From: Paguma larvata
Taxonomy: Eukaryota; Chordata; Mammalia; Carnivora; Viverridae
Direction of reading: 5' to 3'
Length of the DNA: 64,000 bases
Assembly (NCBI GenBank): GCA_030068075.1
Contig: CM057843.1
Location: forward strand, 16,263,370 to 16,327,369
The notes under the pieces: model-generated
The model's database searches: none
What the model saw: the letters and a program-made list of their open reading frames with translations, nothing else
What the model was told of the DNA's origin: nothing
Part shown: positions 10,100 to 21,170 of the stretch, piece by piece
Numbering within the stretch: the stretch's first letter is position 1
Layout: each line of letters begins with the position of its first letter
Position numbers and translations under genes: made by a program

Positions 10100-10894
10100 A
10101 CATCACAATAAATAACACAAAGAGTGCACGCTCATATCATTCTCACAATGCAACGAATGCCGCCATTTTCCAACATGGCCCTTTTCCATTGCGGCCCGCC
10201 GGCTGCCCACGGACTTTTCACTCCCGACGACCAGCACCTGCATCTCTCTTACCCACTTTCCTGTGAGCCCCGAGAACTTGAGCCCTTGACCGGTCACTCA
10301 GAGATGCACTAAACAGGTGAATTATATTTCCAAGGGCTCTCAGGGAAAGCTAGTAGGGAACTAAGGAGATGGGGCCAGGAAAGGAAGAAGGCCAAAGCAA
10401 CAGAGCGATACCGAGCAGAATCCCATGAAGGGTCATTTTGGCCCCCTACTTGCAGGGGACGGGGAGGTTCACTCCCGACAGTCATCCTAACTTTCAAATA
10501 TAATTTACTTTCACAGCAATCCTCAGCTTCCTCTCTGCTCTGGGGGGACCCAACCTAAGATATAAAGTATGGTTGCAGAAGGGAAAGACATCAATCAGAA
10601 GAGGGAAAGAGGAGGGAACAGAGCTGAAGACCAGAAACCCAGTCAAACCTTCCCACCCCCTGGACTACGGGCCTGACAGCCCATTATTAAGCCCTTTGAT
10701 ATATTAATGAGCTGCTTCTTACAACTCCTCAGACCATTCTGATTCCTCAGCGTCTAGGAACTCTGACTTTAGCATCCCAATTCTTCTCCTCAACAATGTC
10801 ACTGGGCAAGATAATCTCGATCCTTTGCCCTGATGATATATCACTAAGACTTAGTTCTGGACCACTCAGAGAAGGCCAGATGGGTTTTCCTTTA
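10100..10894. other. Unassigned intergenic sequence
   Basis: No recognisable repeat or gene. Confidence 0.45.
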
Positions 10895-10911
10895 GAAACA
10901 TCTGGATGATG

Positions 10912-11082
10912 GGAGCGCCTGGGGGGCTCAGTCGGTTGAGTGTCCAACATCAGCTCTGGCCATGGTCTCATGGTTCGTGAGTTCGGCCCTGCATTGGGCT
11001 CTGTGTTGTCAGCGTGGAGCATCCCCTTTGGATCCTCTGTCCTCCTCTCTCTCTGCTCTCCCTGGCTTGTGCTCTCTCTCAC

Positions 11083-11153
<71 letters not shown>

Positions 11154-11212
11154 GAAGGAAGGAAGGAAGGAAGGAAGGAAGGAAGGAAGGAAGGAAGGAA
11201 GGAAGGAAGGAA

Positions 11213-11269
<57 letters not shown>

Positions 11270-11297
11270 GAAGAAAGAAAGGAAAGAAAGAAAGAAA
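10912..11297 (+). mobile_element. Carnivore tRNA-SINE with expanded (GAAA)/(GGAA) tail
   Basis: Head GGAGCGCCTGGGGGGCTCAG through a CT-rich middle to 11080, then a 220-base purine tail. Target-site duplication GAAACATCTGGATGATG (10895) and GAAATGTCTGAATGATG (11298) brackets body plus tail, proving the microsatellite belongs to the insertion. Confidence 0.95.
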
Positions 11298-11300
11298 GAA
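11081..11300. repeat. (GAAA)n(GGAA)n(GAAA)n microsatellite
   Basis: Symmetric purine tract: GAAA units, a GGAA core at about 11153-11215, then GAAA units again. Confidence 0.97.
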
Positions 11301-11314
11301 ATGTCTGAATGATG

Positions 11315-11768
11315 ACTTGCTTGCTTTTCATTCCGACCTAGGCAAGTCACACTGGACACGATGCTCCCTGCTCTACCAGAGATTATGAATATCCCCAAAG
11401 AGCCCCTAGAGGACTCTTCTTGACTGCCTCCAACACTCGGATTGATTCCAGCCGCTGCTTATCTCCTGAGGATCCTTGTTCACCTATAAACCCAGGGGCT
11501 TGTAGACTCTCGGACTCCAAAAGCTGAATTGAGCTCACTTCGGGAGTGGCCCCAGGAAAGAGCAGGCGCAGAGGGTCTGTGCATTTGCTGAGTCCTTCTG
11601 GCAGCAGTTATAAAGGTGCTCTGAGTGCCTAAGTGGTTCCCGAAATCTTCCACACGCTTCAGTAGACCCATCAAGATTCAAGAGGAAAGAGAATGGGATT
11701 TGGAATGGTTCGCTCCTGGATTTGAAGACTCCCCACCCAATGTAAAGTGCTTCCAAGTTGTCATTGGT
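11315..11768. other. Unassigned intergenic sequence
   Basis: No repeat or gene recognised. Confidence 0.4.
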
Positions 11769-11769
11769 G

Positions 11770-11982
11770 TTTTTTTTTTTAAGATTGTTTATTTATTTAC
11801 TTAGAGAGACAGTGCAAGCGGGGGAGAGGCAGAGAGAGAGAGAGGGAGAGAGAGAGAACCCCAAGCAGGCTCTGCCCTGCCAGCACAGAGCCCGATGCGG
11901 GGCTCGAACTCACAAACTGAGATCATGACCTCAAGCCAAAATCGAGAATCAGGGGCTCAATCGACTGAGTCACCCAAGAGCT
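11770..11982 (-). mobile_element. Carnivore tRNA-SINE
   Basis: T-rich start, GGGGCTCGAACTCACAAAC, GAGATCATGACC, and GACTGAGTCACCCAAGAGC head on the minus strand. Confidence 0.94.
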
Positions 11983-12034
11983 CAGAATGTTCTGCCATTT
12001 TTCACCATGACCGTTTCTTCTCAAATGACAAAAC

Positions 12035-12300
12035 ACCCATGTTGGTCACGACTGTTGAACCTCAGAGCCTAGCACCACGCCTAACGCAAATGAATATCAA
12101 AAAATAGCAGTTGAATGTTGAACGAATGAACAAGACTCCTTCACGGACAAGCTATGTGACCTTGGGCAGGTTTTCTTGTTCATAATATAGAGTAAAACTA
12201 TCTATCTTAAAGGTCTACCGTGAGAATCAAAATAAAACAAGGCATATAAAAGGATCCAGTATAGACTCCCGGTACGTGGCAGGTGCTCCCTAAGCCTCAG
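12035..12300 (+). mobile_element. MIR relic(s)
   Basis: AGCTATGTGACCTTGGGCAGG at about 12150 is the best-conserved MIR core here. The CAGGTGCTCCCTAAGC end follows. A second 3' end like fragment (CCTAGCACCACGCCTAACGC) lies at about 12067. Confidence 0.7.
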
Positions 12301-12639
12301 TCTCCCGTTCTGCCAACCTTTTCCACTCTCATGTTTAACTACAATGATGCTCTCATATAGCTGAGAAATACCGTCCAGGCATCCTAGAATCCATCGCAAA
12401 TAAAGGGGAATGGAAGACATGGAATAATTCATGGTGGCTTTGGGACAACTTCAACCAAGCATCAGATCGGCGTGGGAAGCCCACCCACGCAGCTTCTCTC
12501 AAAGGTGCCGTTTTACCCACGCCCCCAGCGGTGGGGAAACCACACCTGTTTTTCCCAGACGCCATGCACTGTTTCCAAGGACTGCTAAATCAAAGGCAAG
12601 GTGAAAACCACTGTCATTAAATGGTGGAAGAAAAACTCC
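12301..12639. other. Unassigned intergenic sequence
   Basis: No repeat or gene recognised. Confidence 0.4.
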
Positions 12640-13270
12640 TTGGGCTGAGATTCTTCGGGGGAAACCCAGTATTAAAATATCCCCTGCAATGTTTCCATGC
12701 CGTTAATAAAGGAAGAAACATTGCCGTATTTATTAGCAAAGCAAACTCCTTTTAATCTATTGCTTCGTTCGCTCTGATTTGCAGTAATTCACATCTCCCC
12801 GATGAAATGGCAATTTCCATAAATGCTTTTTCGGAATTCAAAGAGGATGGGTCTTTGAATCTTCCTCATATTATTAATAAATGCTAAGAGGGTGTAACAC
12901 AACATTAATGGGGAAATTTAATAATTCTTCTATTAGAGTTTCCTCTCCGGTTCGTTCCCAGCAGGGTGGGGAGCACGCTAGCGTGTGCTTTCTGGAGACA
13001 ATAGTGTTTAATGGAAACTTTGCGAAAATTAGAATTAGGCCTTTGGTGAACAGGGATCTTTAATTTAATTTGTTTTTACTGCCAGCACACAGGGAGTTAC
13101 TCAGAGAGTATTGCACCAGCAGGCAGCCCGTCAGAATTCAGTTTTGTTGCGATCGCCGGGGTAATGACTTCTCCGAGGCCTGGTACTAGGAGAACAGCGT
13201 GGTTTAGTTATTATGGGAATTGTAAAGGTCATTAATAAGGTCCTGGAGAAGCAATCACATTACAGAGCGG
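12640..13270. other. Repeat-free AT-rich block, candidate conserved non-coding element
   Basis: No transposon insertion in about 0.6 kb. Dense ATTAATAA, TTTAATTTAATTTG, CCGTTAATAAAGG and TTCATTAATAAGG motifs of the homeodomain type, and no convincing open frame. This composition is typical of developmental enhancers, but conservation cannot be tested here. Confidence 0.35.
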
Positions 13271-13520
13271 ACTTATAAACACAGGAGACCAGTCACATAC
13301 TCGAGAGGAGCGAAGGGGTGTCTGCGGTGCATTGGGGGCTGGAGAGGGGGTGAGGGAGGAACAAGAAGACAGACAGCAGAGGGAAATGGGAGCCTTTACT
13401 TTTGTTTATATATTTTTTCCCTTCAAGTCTGTCTCCGGTTTAAAAGACAAAATAACAACCCTTTGTTGCTAACTCTTGGTTTGCTTTCCTGATACTAGAA
13501 TCTGCTGTTCCCACTTCTTC

Positions 13521-13743
13521 TTTTTTTTTTTTAAGTTATGTGTTTATTTTTGAGAAAGAGACAGAGAGTGAGTGGGGGAGAGGCAGAGAGGGGGGGGGGA
13601 GAGGCAGAGAGAGAGGAAGAGAGAGAATCCCAAGCAGGCTCCACGCTGTCCCGCCTCGGGGCTCCGACTCACCGACCATGAGATCACGACCTGAGCTGAA
13701 ACCAAGAGTCAGATGCTTAATCGACTGAGCCACCCAGGCGCCC
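13521..13743 (-). mobile_element. Carnivore tRNA-SINE
   Basis: Poly-T start, GGGGCTCCGACTCACCGACC, GAGATCACGACCTGAGC, CTGAGCCACCCAGGCGCCC end. Flanked by TTCCCACTTCT and TTCCCGCTTCT. Confidence 0.96.
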
Positions 13744-13909
13744 TTCCCGCTTCTATAATGCAGAGCCAGTCTGTCCCAGATGGCCGAGAAGGTACAATTT
13801 CAAAGGGAAACTGCATCTTCTAGGTATTTTTACCCAAAGAAGCAGAAAGCAGGGGTTTTGACAGATGTCCTTATATGCCTGCCGATGGCCACGGCCCCAT
13901 TAACAGCAC

Positions 13910-14345
13910 GAGAGGGAGACGCAACTCAAGTATCCGCCAACCCATGAACGGAAGAACAAAACATGATGTGCCCTTACGGCGGAATATTGTTCTGCCATGA
14001 AAAGGAAGGAAGTTCCGACTCCCGCTCCACGAATGCACTGTGAAATGAACCAGACACAAAGAGACAGAGCTTAGACGACTCCCCTTCCACGGGGACCCTA
14101 GAAGAGGCAAATACAGGAAGACAGAAAGGAGGATGGCAGCTGGCCAGCCCTGGAGGGAGAGGGGCTGGGGGTTATTCCTTTGGTTACAAGGTTTCTGCCT
14201 GTGGTAATGAAAACATTCTGGAAATAGATAGTGGCGACAGTGGCACGATATCGTGAGTACAATTAATACCACTGAGTTACGCTCTTAAGATGCTTAAAAT
14301 GGCGAACGTTATGTTACGTGTCATGTTGTGTGTGTCACACAATAC
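13910..14345 (+). mobile_element. L1M-type 3' end fragment
   Basis: GGCGGAATATTGTTCTGCC, ACCAGACACAAAGAGAC, GGAAATAGATAGTGGCGACAG and CACTGAGTTACGCTCTTAAG are in L1 3' end order. Diverged. Confidence 0.75.
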
Positions 14346-14520
14346 AAAACATTCTAGAGACATCAAGGGAAACCGGACTTAGGACTCTTTCTACCTCCTT
14401 TCCCTCATTCCCTTCTATCCCTCACCTGATTCTCGCCTCCCCCATGCGTACCACTCAGCTTTGCCTACCTCAGTTTCCCCTACTGTGGTTAGATACGGTG
14501 AGGCGGGGTAAGGGGTGGCA

Positions 14521-14703
14521 GGCCCCTGGGGTGGCTCAGTCAGTGAAGGGTCAGACTCACGAGTTCGGTTCAGGTCACGATTTCGCCGTTCGTGAGTTCG
14601 AGCCCGGCATTGGACTCTGCGCTGACAGTGCTGAGCCTGCTTCGGATTCTCTCTCTCTGCCCCTTCCCCGTTCACTCCAGCTCTCAAAGTAAATAAATAC
14701 CCT
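14521..14703 (+). mobile_element. Carnivore tRNA-SINE
   Basis: CCCCTGGGGTGGCTCAGTCAG head, GTGAGTTCGAGCCCGGC, short CT-rich middle, AAATAAATA tail. Confidence 0.93.
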
Positions 14704-15216
14704 TCAAGACAATTATTTTTTAAAGCGTTTCATATTATTTTTGCTGAAAGACAATCTTGCTCTTTCAAAACACATGTGTTGGCCCACACGGAGATATATT
14801 AATTTCACCCTCAATGGCGGAAGGAGCCTTTTTAAGTAGCCACTTCTTAAGGGAATGATTTTCTTTCTAATTCAGTCCATAGAAATAGCAGCAGAAAACC
14901 AAAAAGAAGAATCAGCTCGTTTAATCCCCAATTCCAAAGACAGGTCAGCACCCCCTGACAGTTATCGCTACAAAGACTCTCTGGCCGAAATTAGACCCCA
15001 CCGTCCCACAGACACACCTGTCACACCGAGACAAGTCTCCATATCTCTTAAACCCGAGGAGTTAATGCGAACTGTTATAAGGGAAACGAGGGTTTTCCCT
15101 TACATTTGCAAAAAGCGGCATCAGATAAACCCTCCCTCCTGAGAGAGAAAGAATAAAGACCCAGCTCATTGAAGGATTTTGATTTGAAGATTCAGAGCTG
15201 TGGAAAAGCTTTATCC

Positions 15217-15247
<31 letters not shown>

Positions 15248-15572
15248 AGCTTCCAGTACATTTCGTGTGTTCAATCAGGATCGAAAAGACACCACACTGT
15301 GCTTAGGTGATTCTTTGATGATATATGCTCAGTTTCCTTACAGTCCAAGGAGGAAATAATTCTACAATACACGGTTAACTTGACTTATTTTTGCTCACCT
15401 CTTCTCATGAAAAAATTTTAGTGGATAATCACATACTTTGGTTGGAAGGAGAGACTCTAGAGGTGTTTTCTTTTTTTTCTTTTTTTCTTGTCTCCACATC
15501 TGGCAACACAAGGGAAAAGCATAACTTTGATATCTAACATGTTATTTAATGTTGCTAAGCTTAACCGTTTTT
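14704..15572. other. Unassigned, AT-rich intergenic sequence
   Basis: No recognisable interspersed repeat. It contains a run of about 25 A at 15224-15248. Open frame 14855-15142 plus has no recognisable domain. Confidence 0.4.
15224..15248. repeat. Poly(A) run
   Basis: About 25 A in a row on the plus strand, not attached to a recognisable retroposon body. Confidence 0.95.
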
Positions 15573-15589
15573 ATAAAAGACTCCATTCC

Positions 15590-15698
15590 GGCGGGCTCCA
15601 GCTGTAGAGCATGCAACTCTTGATCTCAGGGCTGTGAGTTCGAGCCCCACGTTGGGCGTAGAGATTCCTTAAAAAATCAAATTAAACAAAAAAAATCA
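15590..15698 (+). mobile_element. Short tRNA-SINE, older subfamily without CT-rich middle
   Basis: CAACTCTTGATCTCAGGGC, GAGTTCGAGCCCCACGTTGG, then GTAGAGATTCCTTAAAAAATC directly. It lacks the 'GAGCCTGCTT' and CT-rich part of the other copies. Flanked by ATAAAAGACTCCATTCC and ATAAAAGGCTGTATTTCC. Confidence 0.88.
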
Positions 15699-15893
15699 AT
15701 AAAAGGCTGTATTTCCAATCGTAGGCTTTGAGTAGAAAAGTACTATGCTTATTATTTAACTACTGGCAAAGAGCGTGGCTCTGTGATGCTTGGTCGTAGT
15801 TTGTGGCTAAATTCTAAGGAAATTAAGCAAGCGTTCTTTGGGCAACGAGCTTCCAAGAGTGCACCCATAAAAGAATGATAACAGGGGCGCCCG

Positions 15894-16006
15894 GCTGGTT
15901 CTGTTGGTGGCGCATCCTGTTCTTGATCTCAAGGTCGTGAGTTCGAGCCCCACGTTGGGGGTAGGGATTACCTTTAAAAAATAAATCAATAAAAACTTTA
16001 AAAAAT
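15894..16006 (+). mobile_element. Short tRNA-SINE, older subfamily
   Basis: GGGGCGCCCGGCTGGTTCTG head, GAGTTCGAGCCCCACGTTGG, GTAGGGATTACCTTTAAAAA tail, again with no CT-rich middle. Confidence 0.9.
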
Positions 16007-16009
16007 ACA

Positions 16010-17239
16010 GGTTAGCTAAAATAATGACAGCAAACGTTATCTACCGTTGTTTTGACGGGACTGGCTTGGGTCCTTTAGAGGTCTAAACTCAAAAAGTTTA
16101 GGCTACCCCTTTCCTTTTAGGATTCGAAAAACAAGTAAAACAACAGGAAAGGGCACTTACTGCTATTATTACCGAGGCTGATGGTTGGCAGCGCCTGAGC
16201 TTTTCCAGGATTAAGTGGCACACTCAACAGGCCCCGCCCTGTCCCGACCATGCTCAGACCACCCCACAATGAGGGTCGTGGCAGGAAGACTGCAGAAACT
16301 CCCGCCTTTCAGCCTGCACTGAATGAAAACACTACACCAGACACGATCGATCCTGTATTTTCAATCATCTTACCCGCCTAATTGGATCGACCATTTTAAT
16401 GGAACTGTCTCATCAATTCAAGCAGCCAGTCAATTAAATCCAAAAATCAGTTTAACTGACCTCGCCCCCACACATTCTCCCCACCTCCCAGGCCCACCCA
16501 CCTACCCCCAGCCTCCCCCTCCGCCCCCCACGACAGACCAAATATCTGCAGGCATGGAATTCACAGGTTGTTTTCACGTCATGTACACACGGCCTTAACG
16601 ACGACATCGGACTTGGGCTCCTGCTAAGCTCATCGATTGTACAGAAATCGCTCCCTGATACGTGGTCCCTCCCGCCCTCCTTCAAAAAAGAAAAAAATAA
16701 AACAGCCAAGTATCAAATCGGTCCAGTGGCCAACGAACGCCTTGGCCTGAGGCTCTGAGGACAACAGCTCCAGCCTCTGAAATGTCTTAGCACAAAGTCG
16801 GCCAAGGTGTACTCCCGACAATGGACACCTACCTACTCTGTAAATTACAGCTCCCCGCGTGCGCTTAGATGCAGGCCTGAGCTTGGCAATGTGAGCATGC
16901 GTCCCAGAAAATTCACAGCCCTCTGAACCAGAAACACCCTGCCTTATTTTCCCCATATACCGACTTACCTAGGTCCTCGTGTTTCCTTCCAAGACAATGG
17001 CTACCTTTGTACAGAAAGGATCCAAGTTTTTGGTGCGTTTCACACACCCCTCCCAGGCACCTAGAAGGTCCCAAGTGCCCATCAAAGAGTGGTTCTGGGG
17101 CCCTCTCCTAAAGCGCAGTTGTGTCTTCTACAGTTGTATCGACGGGGCAAAATGTCTCAAGATCACAAGCACACTTACCCTTTGTCCGGAGAGTCCCCTT
17201 CGCAAAATTTGTCCCACGGACACACACACTCTTAGATTT
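16010..17239. other. Repeat-poor intergenic stretch with an AT-rich motif-dense core
   Basis: No interspersed repeat recognised over 1.2 kb. The core at 16320-16450 (GCCTAATTGGATCGACC, CATTTTAATGGAACTG, GTCAATTAAATCC) looks like a conserved non-coding element. The remainder is nondescript. Confidence 0.35.
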
Positions 17240-17493
17240 AGGGAATAGCTCGAACACGTGGTTCATCACTGCAGCTTTGTCGGGAACAGCAGAACATTCA
17301 AATGTCCATCAATAGGCAACTGGGAAAAATACATTCTTGTCAATGTCTACCACGGAAGAATCTAGAAATAAGGAAACTTCGCATGCCCGGATATGGAATA
17401 ATCTCCTAAAGAATATGACATTTAAAACAATCAAGGTGAAAACAATAAATATAGCATGCTTCCAGTCATGTAGCTTTTATTTAAAAATTTTTT
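17240..17493 (+). mobile_element. Old L1 fragment
   Basis: ATTCAAATGTCCATCAATAG, AATAATCTCCTAAAGAATATG and GCATGCTTCCAGTC follow the order of a diverged L1 3' end. The SINE at 17504 interrupts it, and 17715-17790 may continue it. Confidence 0.55.
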
Positions 17494-17503
17494 TAGTATT
17501 CAT

Positions 17504-17704
17504 TTATTTACATATTTGAGAGCGAGACAGACAGAACATGAGCAGGGGAGAGTTAGAAAGAGAGGGAGACACGGAATCCGAAGCAGGCTCCAGGCTCTGA
17601 GCTGTCGGCACAGAGCCTGTCACGGGGCTCGAACCCACGAACTGCGAGATCATGACCTGAGCTGGAAGTCGGATGCTTAACCGAATGAGCCACCCGGGTG
17701 CCCC
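17504..17704 (-). mobile_element. Carnivore tRNA-SINE
   Basis: Complete on the minus strand, ending GAGCCACCCGGGTGCCCC. Flanked by AGTATTCAT and AGCATTCAT. Confidence 0.95.
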
Positions 17705-18020
17705 AGCATTCATGTACTTTTTAAGGGAAAAATGTAGCTATGCGTTTGGGATTTTTAACGCTTTTGTATACATTGTGTAGCTCACTTTGGGCTGAGAACT
17801 TAATTTGCTTTCCTACCGAAGATATATTTTGCAATGGTATAGAATATATATAATATCGCGCAATGACCATCTCATCTCAATGTATTAAAATATTAACGTC
17901 TGTTTTATTCACGCAAATATTTATTTAAGTGAAACATCATGCAACAGGAAGTTATTTGGTAGGGAAAACGCCCTCCTGTCTGGAAGGTGTGTAGATAATC
18001 TTAAGAATACTAGGTTCCAG

Positions 18021-18242
18021 GGACAGCTGGGTGGCTCAGTCGGCTGAGAGTCTGAATCTTGATTTCGACTCAGGTCATGATCCCAGGGTGGTAGGATCGA
18101 GCCCTGAGTCGGGTCCGGCACTGAGCATGGAGCCTGCTTAAGATCCTCTCTCTCTGTCTCTCTCTCTCTGTCTCTCTCTCTCTCCCTCTGCCCCTCTCCT
18201 TCCTCTCTCTCAAAAATTTTTTAAAAATTAAAAACAAAAAGG
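18021..18242 (+). mobile_element. Carnivore tRNA-SINE
   Basis: GGACAGCTGGGTGGCTCAG head, GGTCATGATCCCAGGGTG, long CT-rich middle. Flanked by AATACTAGGTTCCAG (18007) and ATAATAGTTTCCAG (18243). Confidence 0.95.
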
Positions 18243-18394
18243 ATAATAGTTTCCAGAGGTAACTTCGGGAAGGTTTCTCTGGAATTTGACAAACTCCCCT
18301 GAACTTCTTCCGTGATAAAGCCTGGTGCACTTAGTGGAGCCTACCTTTAGGAACACACATATTCATTTTATCACAAATGCAGATCCCTGAAAGC

Positions 18395-18545
18395 ATTTCG
18401 TTCATTCCTCCGACAAACATTCATTAAGATACCATCGCTGCTGGATGTTGGGGAACAGAAGCCAAGACACAAGGTCCCTGCTGCCGTGGGGAGAGGGTTG
18501 ATGAAGGCATAAACAACAGTCACACAGTGGTCAATGCTAAGAAGA
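18395..18545 (+). mobile_element. L2-like ancient repeat fragment
   Basis: TTCGTTCATTCCTCCGAC, AACATTCATTAAGATACC, GTTGGGGAACAGAAGCC, then CCTGCTGCCGTGG: the same old block as at 5690 and 42578. Confidence 0.5.
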
Positions 18546-20079
18546 AAAATAAAATACACACTCTGAGTAACGGGCATCCAACATTTTCTCCTTCCTGCCA
18601 TAAAAAACACAAAAAAAGAGAGACAGGAACTGGCCATTCGATGATGATAGAATAAACCATGCTGAACATTTATAACCAATAAATTCATGGGGGAAACGTC
18701 TGTGTTTTCAACAGAACAGAATATTCTAGTGAAATGATGGATTCATGGTTTACAATCTGGTTGGAGGTGGACGGTGGCTATTGGTGGTCCCGGATAGACA
18801 TTTAAAGATTAACAAAAAACACCAGAAGTCCTTATCAGTCAGAACAGAAAAATCCTTCGAGATTTAAAAACACGCTAAGCCAGACAGTCAGCAATACCGC
18901 GAGAACGCTGAGGGGAATGAGCAGGGGCCCTCTGCCCAGAACCAGAAACCCGGAAAGTCAAGAAGGAACCATGTAAGTACCCCCACTCCCAACGTGGCTA
19001 CTGACAGAAAGAAAAAACGGAAGAAAAGAAAGGGGGAAAAATGGTAAAAGAGAGATTATAAAAGGTCAATGTCATGTCTGGGGGACCCGTTCCGCAGGCA
19101 GGCAAAAATACGTGGAAAGGCACTTGCTTGGTCCCTTACTCGTATCAACGGTCTCAGAACAGCAACAGTATGTTCTACCCCCCAATTTAATGTCTGAGAG
19201 TTGCTGAAACGTATTTTCAAATACGCCTTCCCCATTTCTCCTCTCTCTGCATGGTTGTTCCATTCCTGCCTTGTCGTACCATACGACCTCACCCATGCGG
19301 CCCTGGGTCCTCGCTCACCCTAGCTCGCTCTCAGTTCTACAGTAACCCAGGCAGGAAGCTCCACGCTGGCCCTAACGGACCACCTCTATCCATTTCCGTT
19401 GTCTGAAACTCATCTTCTAGAACATTCCTCAGGAAGGGACGATCTTAACAACGCCACTCCGCTTTCGCCCAGCATAAAGCAGTGTCGTGAAAAGGACACT
19501 TGGAATCATCTAATTCCCTTTCCGAATCACTGGTTGCTTTCGCCTTTTGTCCGAAGAACTTCTTCTCGTCTTCTTCTTTATTTTTTTTTAAGTCCCAGAC
19601 TTTCATGAGAGTATGTCTTGGCCTTGGTCATTCTGGGTTGACACTCTCAGGGACATGGTACCATTCAATACGTAGTTCCCAATCCTTTTGTATTTTAGGA
19701 AAGTTCTCTTGCTCTCAGTTCCACTCGAAGACCACAGCTCAGAGCTCCTTGTAGATAGATACTCATCAAATTATCTGGTAATTGAATCATGTGACCTCTT
19801 TGGCCTGAGGTCCCCCTGAGGGGCTCCGGGCGGACTGTAATAATACGCCTCCTGCAGTGAAGTCCAGGCGGTGATAGGGATCAGAAGGCAGAAAACTTCT
19901 TTAAATTTTCAATAGGTAGTTGGGAGTCCTATGTCGCCAGCTGTCCCCTCCCTCTGGGCCTGGCCTAATCCGCTGTCATCATACTGGAGGAAACGCACGG
20001 GCTTAATCTGCTAGTGTAAAGGTCCTGCGTAGCTTCATACACCATCGTTAACGAGGAAGAGGGGCCGTTACAATTTTAT
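18546..20079. other. Unassigned intergenic sequence
   Basis: About 1.5 kb without a repeat or gene I can name. Overlapping opposite-strand frames near 19056-19296 and 19399-19754 have no recognisable domain. Confidence 0.4.
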
Positions 20080-20600
20080 TTACACCTGCTGGGTTTATGG
20101 ACATTTGGGGGCCTTATGAAACACTCGCCCCGCTTAGTAAAACAACGTTCTCAGAATGGGGTTGGTTCTGACTCTGTTTTTCCTAAAGGAAGTAATTTTC
20201 ACGTACTGTATTGAAAACGGTCTCTTATTTTGCCTGTAACTGACGTTACGTTGACGTTAATTAAAGAATTGATGTAATTAATTAAAGGAAAGGGATGATC
20301 AAAGCCTTGTTTTTCATGGATTAGATTTAAATACTTTTTTATCACTTCTTCTTTCCAGTGAGATTATTACTAGTCTCTTACGGAATCATTTGCAAGCTAG
20401 ACAGGGTGTTCAAATGTTTGTGTTTGCAGAACCCCACCAAGTACTTCCAAAAAGCACTGCTTTAAAAAAAAGTTTATCCTATGTTCCCATAATTGCATGG
20501 ACTATAACTTTAATATAATATTTAGTAATATTTGTAAATGAGGCTGTTGCATGGCTCTTAAAAGTTTTTTTTTTTTTGTTTCTTCGACAGCTCAGTTTAA
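20080..20600. other. Repeat-free AT-rich block, candidate conserved non-coding element
   Basis: Contains ACGTTGACGTTAATTAAAG, ATTGATGTAATTAATTAAAG and ATGGATTAGATTTAAATAC, with no transposon insertion. Homeodomain and CRE-like (TGACGTTA) motifs cluster at 20240-20290. Confidence 0.35.
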
Positions 20601-20629
20601 TAAATACTCAGCCATCTGTTGAGAGATGA

Positions 20630-20786
20630 GGAATCTTAGGTCGGTTTATGAAGCACCGAGGGTCTGGAACGAGATTGTCTGAATTCAAATCCTCCTTCTT
20701 TCCGTACTGTGATTTTAGGAAGTTTTTTATCTCTCTCCCTCCCTGGTTTCTTCATTTGAAGAAAACGTCATTAAGAATAAGCACTT
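20630..20786 (+). mobile_element. MIR relic, left part
   Basis: GGGTCTGGAACGAGATTGTC, TTCAAATCCTCCTTC and TTTCTTCATTTGAAG follow MIR order. The SINE at 20787 splits it. Confidence 0.65.
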
Positions 20787-21053
20787 GGGGGCGCCTGGAT
20801 GGCTCAGTCGGTTGAGCGTCAGACTTCAGCTCAGGTCATGATCTCAAAGTTCATGGGTTCAAGCCCCGCATCGGGCTTTGTGCTGACAGCTCAGAGCCTG
20901 GAACCTGCTTCAGACTCTGTGTCTCCCTCTCTCTCTCTCTCTGCCCCTTCCTCACTTATGCGAGCACACATGCTCTCGCTCTCTCTCTCTCTCTCTCTTT
21001 CTGAGACAGAGAATAAAAAAAAAGTCTCAAAATAAATAAATAAACATTAAAAA
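20787..21053 (+). mobile_element. Carnivore tRNA-SINE
   Basis: Full-length, with an extra TGCGAGCACACATGC insert in the CT-rich part. Perfect 14-base target-site duplication AAGAATAAGCACTT at 20773 and 21054, which suggests a recent insertion. Confidence 0.97.
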
Positions 21054-21170
21054 AAGAATAAGCACTTCATAGCATTTTTGTACCAGGAAATGAGCTAATA
21101 CGGTCAATAACCACACGCCTGGGGTAGAGCAAGCCCTCGAGAGAAGTCACATACTCAGCCATTACCCTCT
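21054..21170 (+). mobile_element. MIR relic, right part
   Basis: Continues the MIR broken at 20786: GAAATGAGCTAATACGGTC and GGTAGAGCAAGCCCTCGAG. Confidence 0.45.

Noticed and set aside
11014..11388. Lys/Glu/Arg-repeat open frames over the purine tract
   Set aside because: Translations of the GAAA/GGAA microsatellite, open in several frames on both strands because the repeat has no stops.
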